A stretch of DNA of 64,000 bases from an uncultured Lachnospiraceae bacterium (GTDB lineage Bacteria; Bacillota; Clostridia; Lachnospirales; Lachnospiraceae). The notes under the pieces are model-generated. The model was not told the DNA's origin and did not search any database. It saw only the letters and a list, made by a program, of their open reading frames with translations. How positions within the stretch are numbered: the first letter of the stretch is position 1; the number at the start of each line of letters is the position of its first letter. Of this stretch, positions 54,001-62,045 are shown piece by piece. Both the position numbers and the translations under genes were made by a program. Location of the stretch: positions 1 to 64,000 of the forward strand of contig CADANF010000006.1 in the NCBI GenBank assembly GCA_902789175.1, given 5' to 3'.

Positions 54001-55365
54001 ACATAGCCCCTCTTCTGTTCCTATAGCAATATTCCCATTAGAAAGTTCCATGGCGCAGTTTATTAGATTGGTAGGAAGACCCGCCGATCTGCTGTAACTA
54101 TTTATCTTTCCATCTTTTGTATATTCAACAATACCATAACGTCTTGAAGTAGAGATCCATAAATTACCCTTACTATCCATAAAAAGGTTTTTTATGGCAG
54201 TTCCCTTAAGATATTCTGTTAATTCGTTGCTTACCAGCTGATTTGTGATATTAAGGATCTGAAGCCCTTCATCTGTACCTATATATTTTTTTCCTTTAAT
54301 ATTAAGGATACAGTTGGTTGGATAGGATGGAATACTATATTTGATATTAAGATCCGTAAATTTACTATTTCCAAGCAAAAGGATCCCATATCTTGTTGAA
54401 GTAAACCAAAGATTACCTTCATAATCCTTCATCATCGACGAAATATAAGTATCGATATTAGTCCCACTTATATTTGTAAATTTGAATTTTCTATCAAAAT
54501 AACCTATACCATTATCAGCTAAAACAAATATCTTCCCTTCACCATCAGGATAAATGGAATTGATACCATCTCTTTCTCCATTATGAAGATCCGCTTTTTG
54601 AAGGTCCTTCATTGTAAGAACCGTTGATCCTGTAGTTCCTATAAATACATTTTCATCATCTGATGCAATACAGGTTAATTCATCATTAGTAAATTCAGAA
54701 GACGCAACTTCTTTTAAATTTTCATCTGCATCAATGGTAAATATGGTATTACCGTTATAGATACCCCATACCTTATCATCAAACACTGCAAGTTCTTTTA
54801 TATTATGTGAAGCAAGGGTTTCAATACGCTTTAATGTTGCCGTATCAGGATCTGCCACATATACTCCATAGGCTGTTGCAACATATATCCTTCCATCAGT
54901 ACCTAGCGTTACATCATTAACGCACTTAACCCCGCTATAATAGTCATTATCAAAATGTGTTATAGTACTTCCTTCAATAAAGAAAAGTCCATAATTGTTG
55001 GTAGAAACCCAAAGTCTGCCATTATCATCCTGGTAAAGATCATTAATAAAATAAATATCATCCTTCTCTGTTTCCCAGAGATTATAAGTCATAAACTCTT
55101 TACCGTTATATCTATAAAGTCCTCCATCAGTACCGATCCATATATACCCTGACTTTGTCTGATAGATACAATTTACTTCGGTACTATCTAAACCATTTTC
55201 CTGATTATACACTGTCTGGCAATAAGTTGATAAAAATGAAGCTCCCTCATCATCGGAAGCTAAAGCAACTTTACCATTAAACGGCAAAAAGCATGCCATA
55301 AGGCATGCTAATGCTGTTATAAATGCAGTAATTCTATATAATGTTTTAGATGTATTTTTCTTCAT
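51010..55365 (-). CDS. Hybrid two-component system protein with extracellular propeller, degenerate kinase, receiver and Hpt-like domains (1451 aa)
   Basis: Layout: signal peptide (1-36); two-component beta-propeller repeats (about 40-640, e.g. SGYIWIGTDGGLYRYNG); a Y_Y_Y domain (about 690-740, YKLDGFDGQET); one membrane segment (about 756-778); coiled coil; HisKA-like region; HATPase; receiver (about 1070-1190); an Hpt-like domain (about 1215-1325); and an unassigned tail. In the H-box the expected His is Asn819 (FLANMSNEIKIPVNAI; codon at 52909-52911). The HATPase keeps the N-box (DNASKYTKEG) and G1 (DTGIGI), but the G2 box is altered (GGNINLAIAKKL). The receiver is intact, with Asp1120 (FMDAEMP), and the Hpt-like domain keeps His1271 (RIHNIRTSAQNIGA). 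Hybrid sensors of this layout usually respond to glycans. No DNA-binding domain or transport genes are nearby, so output is unclear. Confidence 0.9.
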   Translation of the reverse strand: MKKNTSKTLYRITAFITALACLMACFLPFNGKVALASDDEGASFLSTYCQTVYNQENGLDSTEVNCIYQTKSGYIWIGTDGGLYRYNGKEFMTYNLWETEKDDIYFINDLYQDDNGRLWVSTNNYGLFFIEGSTITHFDNDYYSGVKCVNDVTLGTDGRIYVATAYGVYVADPDTATLKRIETLASHNIKELAVFDDKVWGIYNGNTIFTIDADENLKEVASSEFTNDELTCIASDDENVFIGTTGSTVLTMKDLQKADLHNGERDGINSIYPDGEGKIFVLADNGIGYFDRKFKFTNISGTNIDTYISSMMKDYEGNLWFTSTRYGILLLGNSKFTDLNIKYSIPSYPTNCILNIKGKKYIGTDEGLQILNITNQLVSNELTEYLKGTAIKNLFMDSKGNLWISTSRRYGIVEYTKDGKINSYSRSAGLPTNLINCAMELSNGNIAIGTEEGLCIISPEGKSIKNYSYQDGVVYSNITSLYEDEKGRIFAGSDGGGLYIIDGDKVNNYTAKDGLTSNVITCFKEGEQGVYIGTDNGLSLYNDSIRAITNIDFSNNIYDILIDTVEDSKSIYIIGSKGVLKTTESRLISAEALQDRYLSQSDGLRKKITINSKSVIDESHKLYICTNAGIVMLDNSDLRINNTSPRLTISEVDIDDKIYYFDQIGGSIKIPAKTQRVAISFSVLSYTNRDNIKATYKLDGFDGQETTIKGTDAFQAVYTNLDGGNYTFTVTAKNGDGIESEKTITFEIYKEYGFFEKRIVRIMVMIIMIGLMFAALVALIRFQRRYAGQNQEIEKLSKEHEDAVKSNTAKTDFLANMSNEIKIPVNAIITLAESLRKNQRHDSEEDEEIQNIITTSQNILYRVDETIQLARLEAGRVKPNNAPYSITTLVCDISDNIINQLEGRPVRFLVDLGDQIPDILVGDFEKIKNLLQIVMDNASKYTKEGTITLSVDCYEIKDRNEVVQNLVFSISDTGIGIQADQIDSIFEPYAVGDNKKKKAGGNINLAIAKKLCEVMNGQIEVDSTYGAGSTFTISLIQSKPEEEVVTGSVDINSIERISKEEASKMITPDVNALIVDDDELSRSVAVGVLNQMEMKVDIAGSGINAIDMVMNNEYDVIFMDAEMPVMNGLDALREIREIVKDNAKTVPVIAMSVDAIGETTEELKRNGFNEVIVKPLDIVSLATAIVKTLPSSMIKYKSNDIVQYMSESRYSEGLNTLQQYIDVVGTLEKIGGNIDVYNKILDTYYNQNLTITDELKEKFTENYRAFRNRIHNIRTSAQNIGALDLYKEITMINAAINIGNRSYVRDNLDKLCKKLEDIQDIVGNYLDFVDSKQGTSDEEYASRALSDRTEILTSLEKKETEEDISAKDTETKVKNKAEKPIEIVSLDKLTNIQLAVDGKDYDKVREIVKDIASHEYQGDDNEFVEVLVKSVNDEDYDTTKELIITYIELKQ

Positions 55366-55388
55366 ACATTTAACCCGTTATTTTTAAT

Positions 55389-56786
55389 TTACTGAATCTC
55401 TCTAAGGAAAGCTTCATATCCTTTCTTTGCTTCATAAATATCTGCTTTAGAAGTTACTTCCCAAGGTGAATGCATTGAAAGAACTGCAACACCGCAATCA
55501 ATAACCTGCATATCATAAAGCGCAAGGATATAAGCAATTGTTCCGCCACCGCCTACATCAACTTTACCAAGTTCAGCAGTCTGATAGTTAACTTTGTTAT
55601 TATTCATGATTCCACGGATCTTGCCGATATATTCAGCATTTGAATCATTAGATCCTGATTTTCCGCGGGCACCTGTAAATTTATTGAATACCATACCTCT
55701 TCCAAGGAAAGAAGCATTCTTCTTTTCAAAATTTGACGCATAAAGTGGATCAAAGCCCGCACTTACATCACTTGAAAGCATAAATGAATTAGCAAGACAT
55801 CTTCTTAAACGAAGATCTCCCTCTTCACCATTAAGACTTAATATCTCTGCTACAACATTTTCAAAGAATTTAGACTGCATACCAGTTGCACCAACTGAAC
55901 CAATCTCTTCTTTATCAGTAAGAAGTGTGCAGGTTGTTCTCTTTACATTATCTACATTGAGCATAGCCACAAGAGATGTATATGCACATACTCTGTCATC
56001 CTGACCATAACCAAGTATCATGGATTTATCAATACCACAATCACGAGCTTTTCCTGCAGGAACTATCTCTAATTCAGCTGAAATGAAATCTTCTTCCTCA
56101 ATATCATACTTATCTTTAAGAATATTAAGAAGATGTTTTGTAACAAGATTTTTCTCTTTCTTTTCATCTTCACCAAGCTTTATAGGTCTTGAACCAATGA
56201 GAAGATCTAAATCTTCACCTTCAACTGCATTAGAAGCTTTCTTTGCCATCTGATTCTGAGCAAGATGAATAAGGATATCTGTGATAACAAAAGCTGGATC
56301 ATTATCATCTTCACCGATAACTATATCAACAAGTGTACCATCTGCCTTTGCCACAACGCCATGGATTGCCATAGGAAGAGTAACCCACTGGTATTTCTTA
56401 ACACCACCATAATAATGTGTATCAAGATAAGCAAGGTCATCAGACTCATAAAGAGGATTCTGTTTTACGTCAAGTCTAGGAGAGTCAATATGAGCTCCAA
56501 GAATATTAAGACCTTTTTCTAATGGCTCAGTACCAATATTAAAGAGAGCAACTGTCTTTGCCATATTTACAGCATATAACTTATCACCCGGCTTAAGACT
56601 TTTATTTTCTTTGATAGCATCATTTAGATCAATATATCCAGCCTTTTTTGCCATCTCTACGATATACTTTGTTCCTTCTCTTTCAGTCTTACCCTTATCA
56701 AGGTATTCCTTATATCCTTCTGATAATTTTTCAATTTCTGAAAGATCTGACTCATCATATGTGAGCCAAGCATTTTCACGTTCCAT
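55389..56786 (-). CDS. M18-family aminopeptidase
   Basis: This 465-aa dinuclear zinc aminopeptidase belongs to the M18 family (aminopeptidase I / aspartyl aminopeptidase-like), cytosolic and usually a tetrahedral dodecamer. Metal- and catalysis-linked motifs: LGAHIDSPRLDVKQNP, LLTDKEEIGSVGATGMQS, SAGFDPLY and VLSMHSPWEV near the C-terminus. Substrate preference cannot be read from sequence. A strong ribosome site (AAAGGAG, 5-nt spacer) precedes the ATG. It is 24 nt downstream of the aminotransferase gene. Confidence 0.93.
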   Translation of the reverse strand: MERENAWLTYDESDLSEIEKLSEGYKEYLDKGKTEREGTKYIVEMAKKAGYIDLNDAIKENKSLKPGDKLYAVNMAKTVALFNIGTEPLEKGLNILGAHIDSPRLDVKQNPLYESDDLAYLDTHYYGGVKKYQWVTLPMAIHGVVAKADGTLVDIVIGEDDNDPAFVITDILIHLAQNQMAKKASNAVEGEDLDLLIGSRPIKLGEDEKKEKNLVTKHLLNILKDKYDIEEEDFISAELEIVPAGKARDCGIDKSMILGYGQDDRVCAYTSLVAMLNVDNVKRTTCTLLTDKEEIGSVGATGMQSKFFENVVAEILSLNGEEGDLRLRRCLANSFMLSSDVSAGFDPLYASNFEKKNASFLGRGMVFNKFTGARGKSGSNDSNAEYIGKIRGIMNNNKVNYQTAELGKVDVGGGGTIAYILALYDMQVIDCGVAVLSMHSPWEVTSKADIYEAKKGYEAFLREIQ

Positions 56787-56810
56787 ATATTCTCCTTTAG
56801 AATAATTATT

Positions 56811-58025
56811 TTATTTGCAAATGTCTGATATTACTTCTTTAATAATCTGAACTGCCTTATCACAATCTTCTTTAGAGGCAATAAGTGGTGGAACCATTCG
56901 TATAACTGATGGTCTTACAGCAGTCATAAGAAGTCTCTTATCAGCCGCATTGTGCTTTATATCAAAAGCAATTGGCATATCGAACTCAACTCCGGTAAGA
57001 AGTCCTAAACCACGGATTTCTTTAACATGAGGTAATTCTTTTAACTGTTCTCTAAAATATGCACCAACTTCTTTTGCATTTTTATCAAGCTTATTATCGA
57101 TAATATCACTAATTTCCGCGAAAGCAGCTGCACAACATACAGGATTCCCACCAAAAGTTGTACCATGAGCCCCCGGACCAAAAGTCTGCATAAGTTTTTC
57201 AGAAGTACACATAGCACCTATAGGCATACCACCGCCCATAGCTTTCGCCATAGAAACCACATCCGGCTTAACGTTGTATTCCATATAAGCCATAAGACTT
57301 CCTGTTCTTCCCCAACCAGTCTGTACTTCATCAAAAAGAAGAAGCATATTCTTTCTATCACAAAGATCACGAAGTCCCTGAAGGAATTCCTTTGTAGCAG
57401 GATAAACGCCACCCTCGCCCTGTACTGGTTCTACCATAACTGCAATAGTATCTTCATCACAGGCTTCTTCAAATGACTTAAGGTCATTAAAATCAGCATA
57501 AGTAAAACCCGGGATCATAGGAGCATATCCATTTTGTATAGCTGAATCCGGCTGACCCGTTGCAGCAAGTGTAGCAAGAGTTCTTCCATGGAATGAATTC
57601 CTGGCAGTAACTATCTTATATCTGTTAGGTCCAAAATTATCTACACCATATTTACGAGCCAGCTTTATCATTGCCTCATTTGCTTCAGCTCCTGAATTCT
57701 GAAACTGGATCTTCTCCATTCCAATAGATTCACATACCAGCTTTGCAAGCATAATCTGAGGGATCGTATAGCAATAATTCGAGCTATGAAGAAGAGTTTT
57801 GGCCTGGTCGATTATTGCATCTACAACTCTCTTGCTGCAATGGCCACCTGCGTTAACCGCGATACCTCCCATAAAATCAAGGTATCCGTCACCATTTTCA
57901 TCAAAAAGATACATGTCTTTACCAGATTCTGCGATAAAATCGAATCTTTTAAACTGTTCATTCATGTACTTTTCACAAGTTGCAACCATCTCATCTTTTG
58001 TCATATTAAAATCTTTTAACTTCAT
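56811..58025 (-). CDS. argD: Class III aminotransferase, acetylornithine/ornithine type
   Basis: This 404-aa PLP enzyme has the class III signature: FMGGIAVNAGGH, QNSGAEANEAMIKLARK, FHGRTLATLAATGQ, MLLLFDEVQTGWGRTG, and the PLP lysine in SMAKAMGGGMPIGAM, followed by HGTTFGGNPVCCAAA. The overall pattern is that of acetylornithine transaminase (arginine synthesis), but ornithine or 4-aminobutyrate aminotransferases look similar and cannot be excluded. The start at 58025 has GAGG six bases upstream; the longer frame from 58079 has no better site. Other arginine genes are not adjacent; argH is at 38 kb. Confidence 0.82.
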   Translation of the reverse strand: MKLKDFNMTKDEMVATCEKYMNEQFKRFDFIAESGKDMYLFDENGDGYLDFMGGIAVNAGGHCSKRVVDAIIDQAKTLLHSSNYCYTIPQIMLAKLVCESIGMEKIQFQNSGAEANEAMIKLARKYGVDNFGPNRYKIVTARNSFHGRTLATLAATGQPDSAIQNGYAPMIPGFTYADFNDLKSFEEACDEDTIAVMVEPVQGEGGVYPATKEFLQGLRDLCDRKNMLLLFDEVQTGWGRTGSLMAYMEYNVKPDVVSMAKAMGGGMPIGAMCTSEKLMQTFGPGAHGTTFGGNPVCCAAAFAEISDIIDNKLDKNAKEVGAYFREQLKELPHVKEIRGLGLLTGVEFDMPIAFDIKHNAADKRLLMTAVRPSVIRMVPPLIASKEDCDKAVQIIKEVISDICK

Positions 58026-58095
58026 ATACTGCCTCGATTCTTTCAAAACAAACACATAACTTCTGGTTAATAAACTCAACTAAGCATTAATCATA

Positions 58096-60246
58096 TCACA
58101 AAATCATTGTAAGCGCTATTCTCTTCTTCTTCATATCCACGGAAAGGACTTTAACTTCTACAATATCTCCAACAGATACCACCTCAAGAGGATGCTTTAT
58201 AAACTTTTTATTTGTGAGCTGGGAAATATGTACAAGCCCATCCTGATGAACTCCGATATCAACAAAAGCGCCGAAATCTATAACATTTCTTACGGTTCCT
58301 TTAAGGATCATGCCTTCCTTAAGATCCTTCATATCAAGAACATCTTTACGAAGAACAGGTGTTGGCATATCTTCTCTAGGATCACGTCCCGGTCTCTGGA
58401 TCTCTTTAATGATATCTTCAAGAGTAGGAACACCTATACCAAGCTTTTCTGCAGTTTTCTTATAATCATTAATAAAGATTACTCCTGCTTCTTTTCCTTC
58501 ATTTACATCCTTAAGATTATACTTTGCCTCTTCCATTATCTTTAACGCTGCATCATAACTTTCAGGATGAACCCCTGTATTATCAAGAGGATTCTTACCA
58601 TTTCTTATTCTAAGGAAACCAGCACACTGCTCGTAAGCCTTAGGTCCAAGTTTGGCAACCTTAAGAAGCTGTTTTCTCTCAGTAAAGCTTCCATTTTCTT
58701 CTCTATAAGCAACGATGTTCTTAGCTATAGCCTTACTTACACCTGAAATATATTCAAGAAGAGAAGCTGATGCTGTATTAAGGTCAACACCTACAGCATT
58801 AACACAGTCTTCAACAACACCTTTAAGAGCTTCCTTTAATTTTTTCTGATTCATATCATGCTGATACTGACCTACACCAATAGCCTCAGGACTGATCTTA
58901 ACTAATTCTGCAAGAGGGTCCTGTACACGTCTTGCAATAGAAGTAGCTGATCTCTGTCCCACATCAAAATTAGGGAATTCTTCCGTGGCCAGTTCTGAAG
59001 CAGAATAAACAGATGCCCCAGCCTCATTTGTAATAAGATAGCTGACCTTCTTATCCTTTATCTCAGAAATGATATCTGCAATGATAGCTTCCGATTCTCT
59101 GCTGGCTGTACCATTTCCGCATGAGATAAGATTGATATCATATTTTTTTATCAGCTGTTCAACTTTATTCTTTGCAGCTCTTATCTTTTCATCAGTTGTA
59201 GGTGCTGTTGGATATACAACAGCTGTATCAAGTACTTTACCTGTCTTATCAACAACTGCAAGCTTACACCCTGTTCTAAATGCAGGATCCCATCCAAGGA
59301 CTGTACAGTTAGCAATAGGAGGCTGCATAAGAAGCTGTCTTAAGTTCTTACCAAATACAACGATTGCATTATCTTCAGCTGTTTCAGTAAGTTCACTTCT
59401 TATATCTCTTTCAATTGAAGGAGCGATAAGTCTTTCATAAGAATCTTCAATCGCCTTTTCAAGATAAGGAGTAGTATTGGGATTATCATTTAATATCATC
59501 TTCTTTCTGATATATCTGATGATATCTTCTACCGGAGCCTCGATTGAAACAGTAAGGAATTTTTCCTTTTCTCCTCTGTTTATCGCAAGGATCCTGTAAC
59601 CTGTTATCTTGGAAACAGGCTCACTAAACTCATAATAATTTTCATATACAGATTCAGCTTCTTTATCTTTTCCTTCTGACTTTATGATACCTTTGTCAAA
59701 TGTCTTCTTTCTTATGTCTGCTCTGATTTCTGCATCATCAGAAACAGATTCAGCAATGATATCAAGTGCGCCGTTTATTGCTTCTGTAACAGTATTAACT
59801 TCCTTTTCGGGATCAATAAATTTCTTTGCCTCTTCTTCTATAGTATTCTTTGTCATCTCAAGTCTTATGATAGTAGCAAGACCTTCTAATCCCTTCTCTT
59901 TCGCAACAGATGCTCTCGTCTTTTTCTTCTGCTTATATGGTCTGTAAAGATCTTCAACAGCTACCATAGTTTCAGCTTCTAAGATCTTTAATTTTAGTTC
60001 ATCTGTAAGTTTTCCCTGTTCTTCTATAGATGAAATGACTGCTTCTTTTCTATCCTCTAAATTTCTAAGATATATAAGTCTTTCGCCTAATTTACGAAGC
60101 TGTTCATCATTAAGTGTACCAGTCTTTTCTTTTCTATATCTGGCAATGAAGGGAATAGTACAACCCTCATCAATAAGTTCAATCGCAGCATCTGTCTGCC
60201 ACTGCTTAACCCCTAATTCTTCTGCTATTTTCCTTGAAATGTCCAT
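58096..60246 (-). CDS. tex: Tex-family RNA-binding transcription accessory protein
   Basis: This 716-aa protein matches Tex/Spt6-like factors: N-terminal helix-turn-helix (LGVKQWQTDAAIELIDEG and the motif IPFIARYRKEKTG), a YqgF/RNase H-like domain (LGWDPAFRTGCKLAVVD), helix-hairpin-helix modules (VDLNTASASLLEYISGVS), and a C-terminal S1 domain (GTVRNVIDFGAFVDIG). The length is typical. It probably aids transcription or RNA handling; the exact role is poorly defined in the family. It starts 2 nt after the stop of the ABC transporter gene, suggesting an operon. Confidence 0.95.
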   Translation of the reverse strand: MDISRKIAEELGVKQWQTDAAIELIDEGCTIPFIARYRKEKTGTLNDEQLRKLGERLIYLRNLEDRKEAVISSIEEQGKLTDELKLKILEAETMVAVEDLYRPYKQKKKTRASVAKEKGLEGLATIIRLEMTKNTIEEEAKKFIDPEKEVNTVTEAINGALDIIAESVSDDAEIRADIRKKTFDKGIIKSEGKDKEAESVYENYYEFSEPVSKITGYRILAINRGEKEKFLTVSIEAPVEDIIRYIRKKMILNDNPNTTPYLEKAIEDSYERLIAPSIERDIRSELTETAEDNAIVVFGKNLRQLLMQPPIANCTVLGWDPAFRTGCKLAVVDKTGKVLDTAVVYPTAPTTDEKIRAAKNKVEQLIKKYDINLISCGNGTASRESEAIIADIISEIKDKKVSYLITNEAGASVYSASELATEEFPNFDVGQRSATSIARRVQDPLAELVKISPEAIGVGQYQHDMNQKKLKEALKGVVEDCVNAVGVDLNTASASLLEYISGVSKAIAKNIVAYREENGSFTERKQLLKVAKLGPKAYEQCAGFLRIRNGKNPLDNTGVHPESYDAALKIMEEAKYNLKDVNEGKEAGVIFINDYKKTAEKLGIGVPTLEDIIKEIQRPGRDPREDMPTPVLRKDVLDMKDLKEGMILKGTVRNVIDFGAFVDIGVHQDGLVHISQLTNKKFIKHPLEVVSVGDIVEVKVLSVDMKKKRIALTMIL

Positions 60247-60248
60247 AA

Positions 60249-62045
60249 CTAAAATCCTTTTCTTTTATTTTTTTCGTCCGAATTATCGAACTGACTATAA
60301 TAAAGATCATGGTAAAATCCACCCTTAGAAAGAAGCGTGCTATGATTACCCTGTTCTATTATATGTCCATCTTTCATAACAAGTATAGTATCCGCTTCCT
60401 TAATAGTAGAAAGCCTGTGAGCTACTATAAAACTCGTTCTTCCTTTCATCATTTTAAGGAACGCCTTCTGAATATCCACCTCAGTTCTTGTATCTATAGA
60501 AGATGTAGCCTCATCAAGTATAAGCATTGGTGGAATTTTAAGCATTACCCTGGTTATACAGAGCAACTGTTTTTGACCTTCTGAAAGATTACCTCCATCT
60601 TCAGAAAGTATTGTATCATAACCATTAGGCAAACGCCTTATAAATGAATCTGCATGTGTAAGCTTTGCAGCCTTTATTATCTCTTCATCCGTGGCTTCAC
60701 TATATCCATAAGCAATATTTTCTTTAACTGTACCACTTTTAAGCCAGGTTTCCTGAAGGACCATGCCATAATTACTTCGAAGAGAAGCTCTTGTTACTTC
60801 TCTTATATCATGCCCATCGATCCTTATCGAACCATCATTTATATCATAGAATCTCATAAGGAGATTGATGATAGTACTCTTGCCACAACCTGTAGGCCCA
60901 ACGATTGCTACTCTCTCGCCCGGCTTAACCTTAAGGCTGAAATTCTTAATAAGTTCCTTTTCTTTTACATATGAAAAATCAACATTATCAAGTAAAACCT
61001 CGCCCTTTACTGCCTCATTTTTCCCAAGAACATGCGCATCTTCTTTTTCTGGTACCTCAGGGTCTTCGCTTATCAGTTCAAGCACCCTGGCCCAGCAGGC
61101 TATAGCATTCTGAAGCTCATTAATAACGCCGGAGATCTCATTAAAAGGCTTTGTATATTGAGTTGAGTAGTTAAGAAATACTGTAAGACTTCCCACAGTA
61201 AAACTACCTCTAATTACCTTAATGGCACCTACCACTCCGATTATCGCATAAATTGAGTTATTTATAAATCTGGTTGAAGGATTTACAAGGGATGAGAAAA
61301 ATGTTGCCTTTAATGACGCATCTTCTAATTTCTCATTTATCTTATCAAATCTTTCCTCAGCTTTTTCTTCATAGGAAAAGGCCTGAAGCACTTTTTCATT
61401 TCCTACCATTTCATCGATAAGTCCTGTTATCTCGCCACGTTTTTCAGACTGTTTTATAAACATCTTATAAGTTCTTTTTGAGATAAAGGATGCTATAAGA
61501 AATGATAAAGGAGTAAGTAATATCACAACAAAAGTTATCTTAATATCTATGGTAAACATAAAGATAAGTGTAGCTATGATAGTAAAAACCCCAGTAAATA
61601 ACTGCGTAAAACCCATGAGAAGGCCATCTGACAACTGGTCCACATCACTAATGATACGAGACACTGTATCTCCATAGCTTTTTTGATCCAGATATTTAAG
61701 AGGAAGTACCTCCAAATGATCGAGGGCTTTCTTTCTTATATCTCTTACCACATTATAAGCAATCTTATTATTAATTATCGCCATTAGCCATTGAGACAAA
61801 ATAGCAATTGCTGTGACAATAAGAAAATATATTCCTATCTTCTTTAAGCCGCGAAAATCCACCAGACCCTTATCAACTATATGATCTATAGCAAGTCCCG
61901 ATAATTTTGGTGCATATAACTGAGACAGCACAGTGATCACAGCAAAGATAAGTGATAATATCACATATAATCTATATGGTCTGATATATAATAACAGTTC
62001 CTTTATTACTTTTTTTGATACTTTACTTTTATTTTTCATTTTCAC
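60249..62045 (-). CDS. ABC exporter subunit B (fused permease-ATPase)
   Basis: This 598-aa half-transporter has six membrane segments (about 20-310) and a nucleotide-binding domain (about 345-580). The Walker A is GPTGCGKSTIINLL and Walker B LILDEATSSID with the catalytic Glu intact, but the signature is LSEGQ instead of LSGGQ. It pairs with the 590-aa partner encoded directly upstream to form a heterodimeric type IV exporter (BmrCD/LmrCD/TM287-288-like), likely for drugs, lipids or peptides. The start is GTG at 62045, sharing its G with the partner's TAG stop (TAGTG), with GGAGG upstream; an ATG two codons later is possible. tex follows 2 nt downstream. Confidence 0.93.
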   Translation of the reverse strand: MKMKNKSKVSKKVIKELLLYIRPYRLYVILSLIFAVITVLSQLYAPKLSGLAIDHIVDKGLVDFRGLKKIGIYFLIVTAIAILSQWLMAIINNKIAYNVVRDIRKKALDHLEVLPLKYLDQKSYGDTVSRIISDVDQLSDGLLMGFTQLFTGVFTIIATLIFMFTIDIKITFVVILLTPLSFLIASFISKRTYKMFIKQSEKRGEITGLIDEMVGNEKVLQAFSYEEKAEERFDKINEKLEDASLKATFFSSLVNPSTRFINNSIYAIIGVVGAIKVIRGSFTVGSLTVFLNYSTQYTKPFNEISGVINELQNAIACWARVLELISEDPEVPEKEDAHVLGKNEAVKGEVLLDNVDFSYVKEKELIKNFSLKVKPGERVAIVGPTGCGKSTIINLLMRFYDINDGSIRIDGHDIREVTRASLRSNYGMVLQETWLKSGTVKENIAYGYSEATDEEIIKAAKLTHADSFIRRLPNGYDTILSEDGGNLSEGQKQLLCITRVMLKIPPMLILDEATSSIDTRTEVDIQKAFLKMMKGRTSFIVAHRLSTIKEADTILVMKDGHIIEQGNHSTLLSKGGFYHDLYYSQFDNSDEKNKRKGF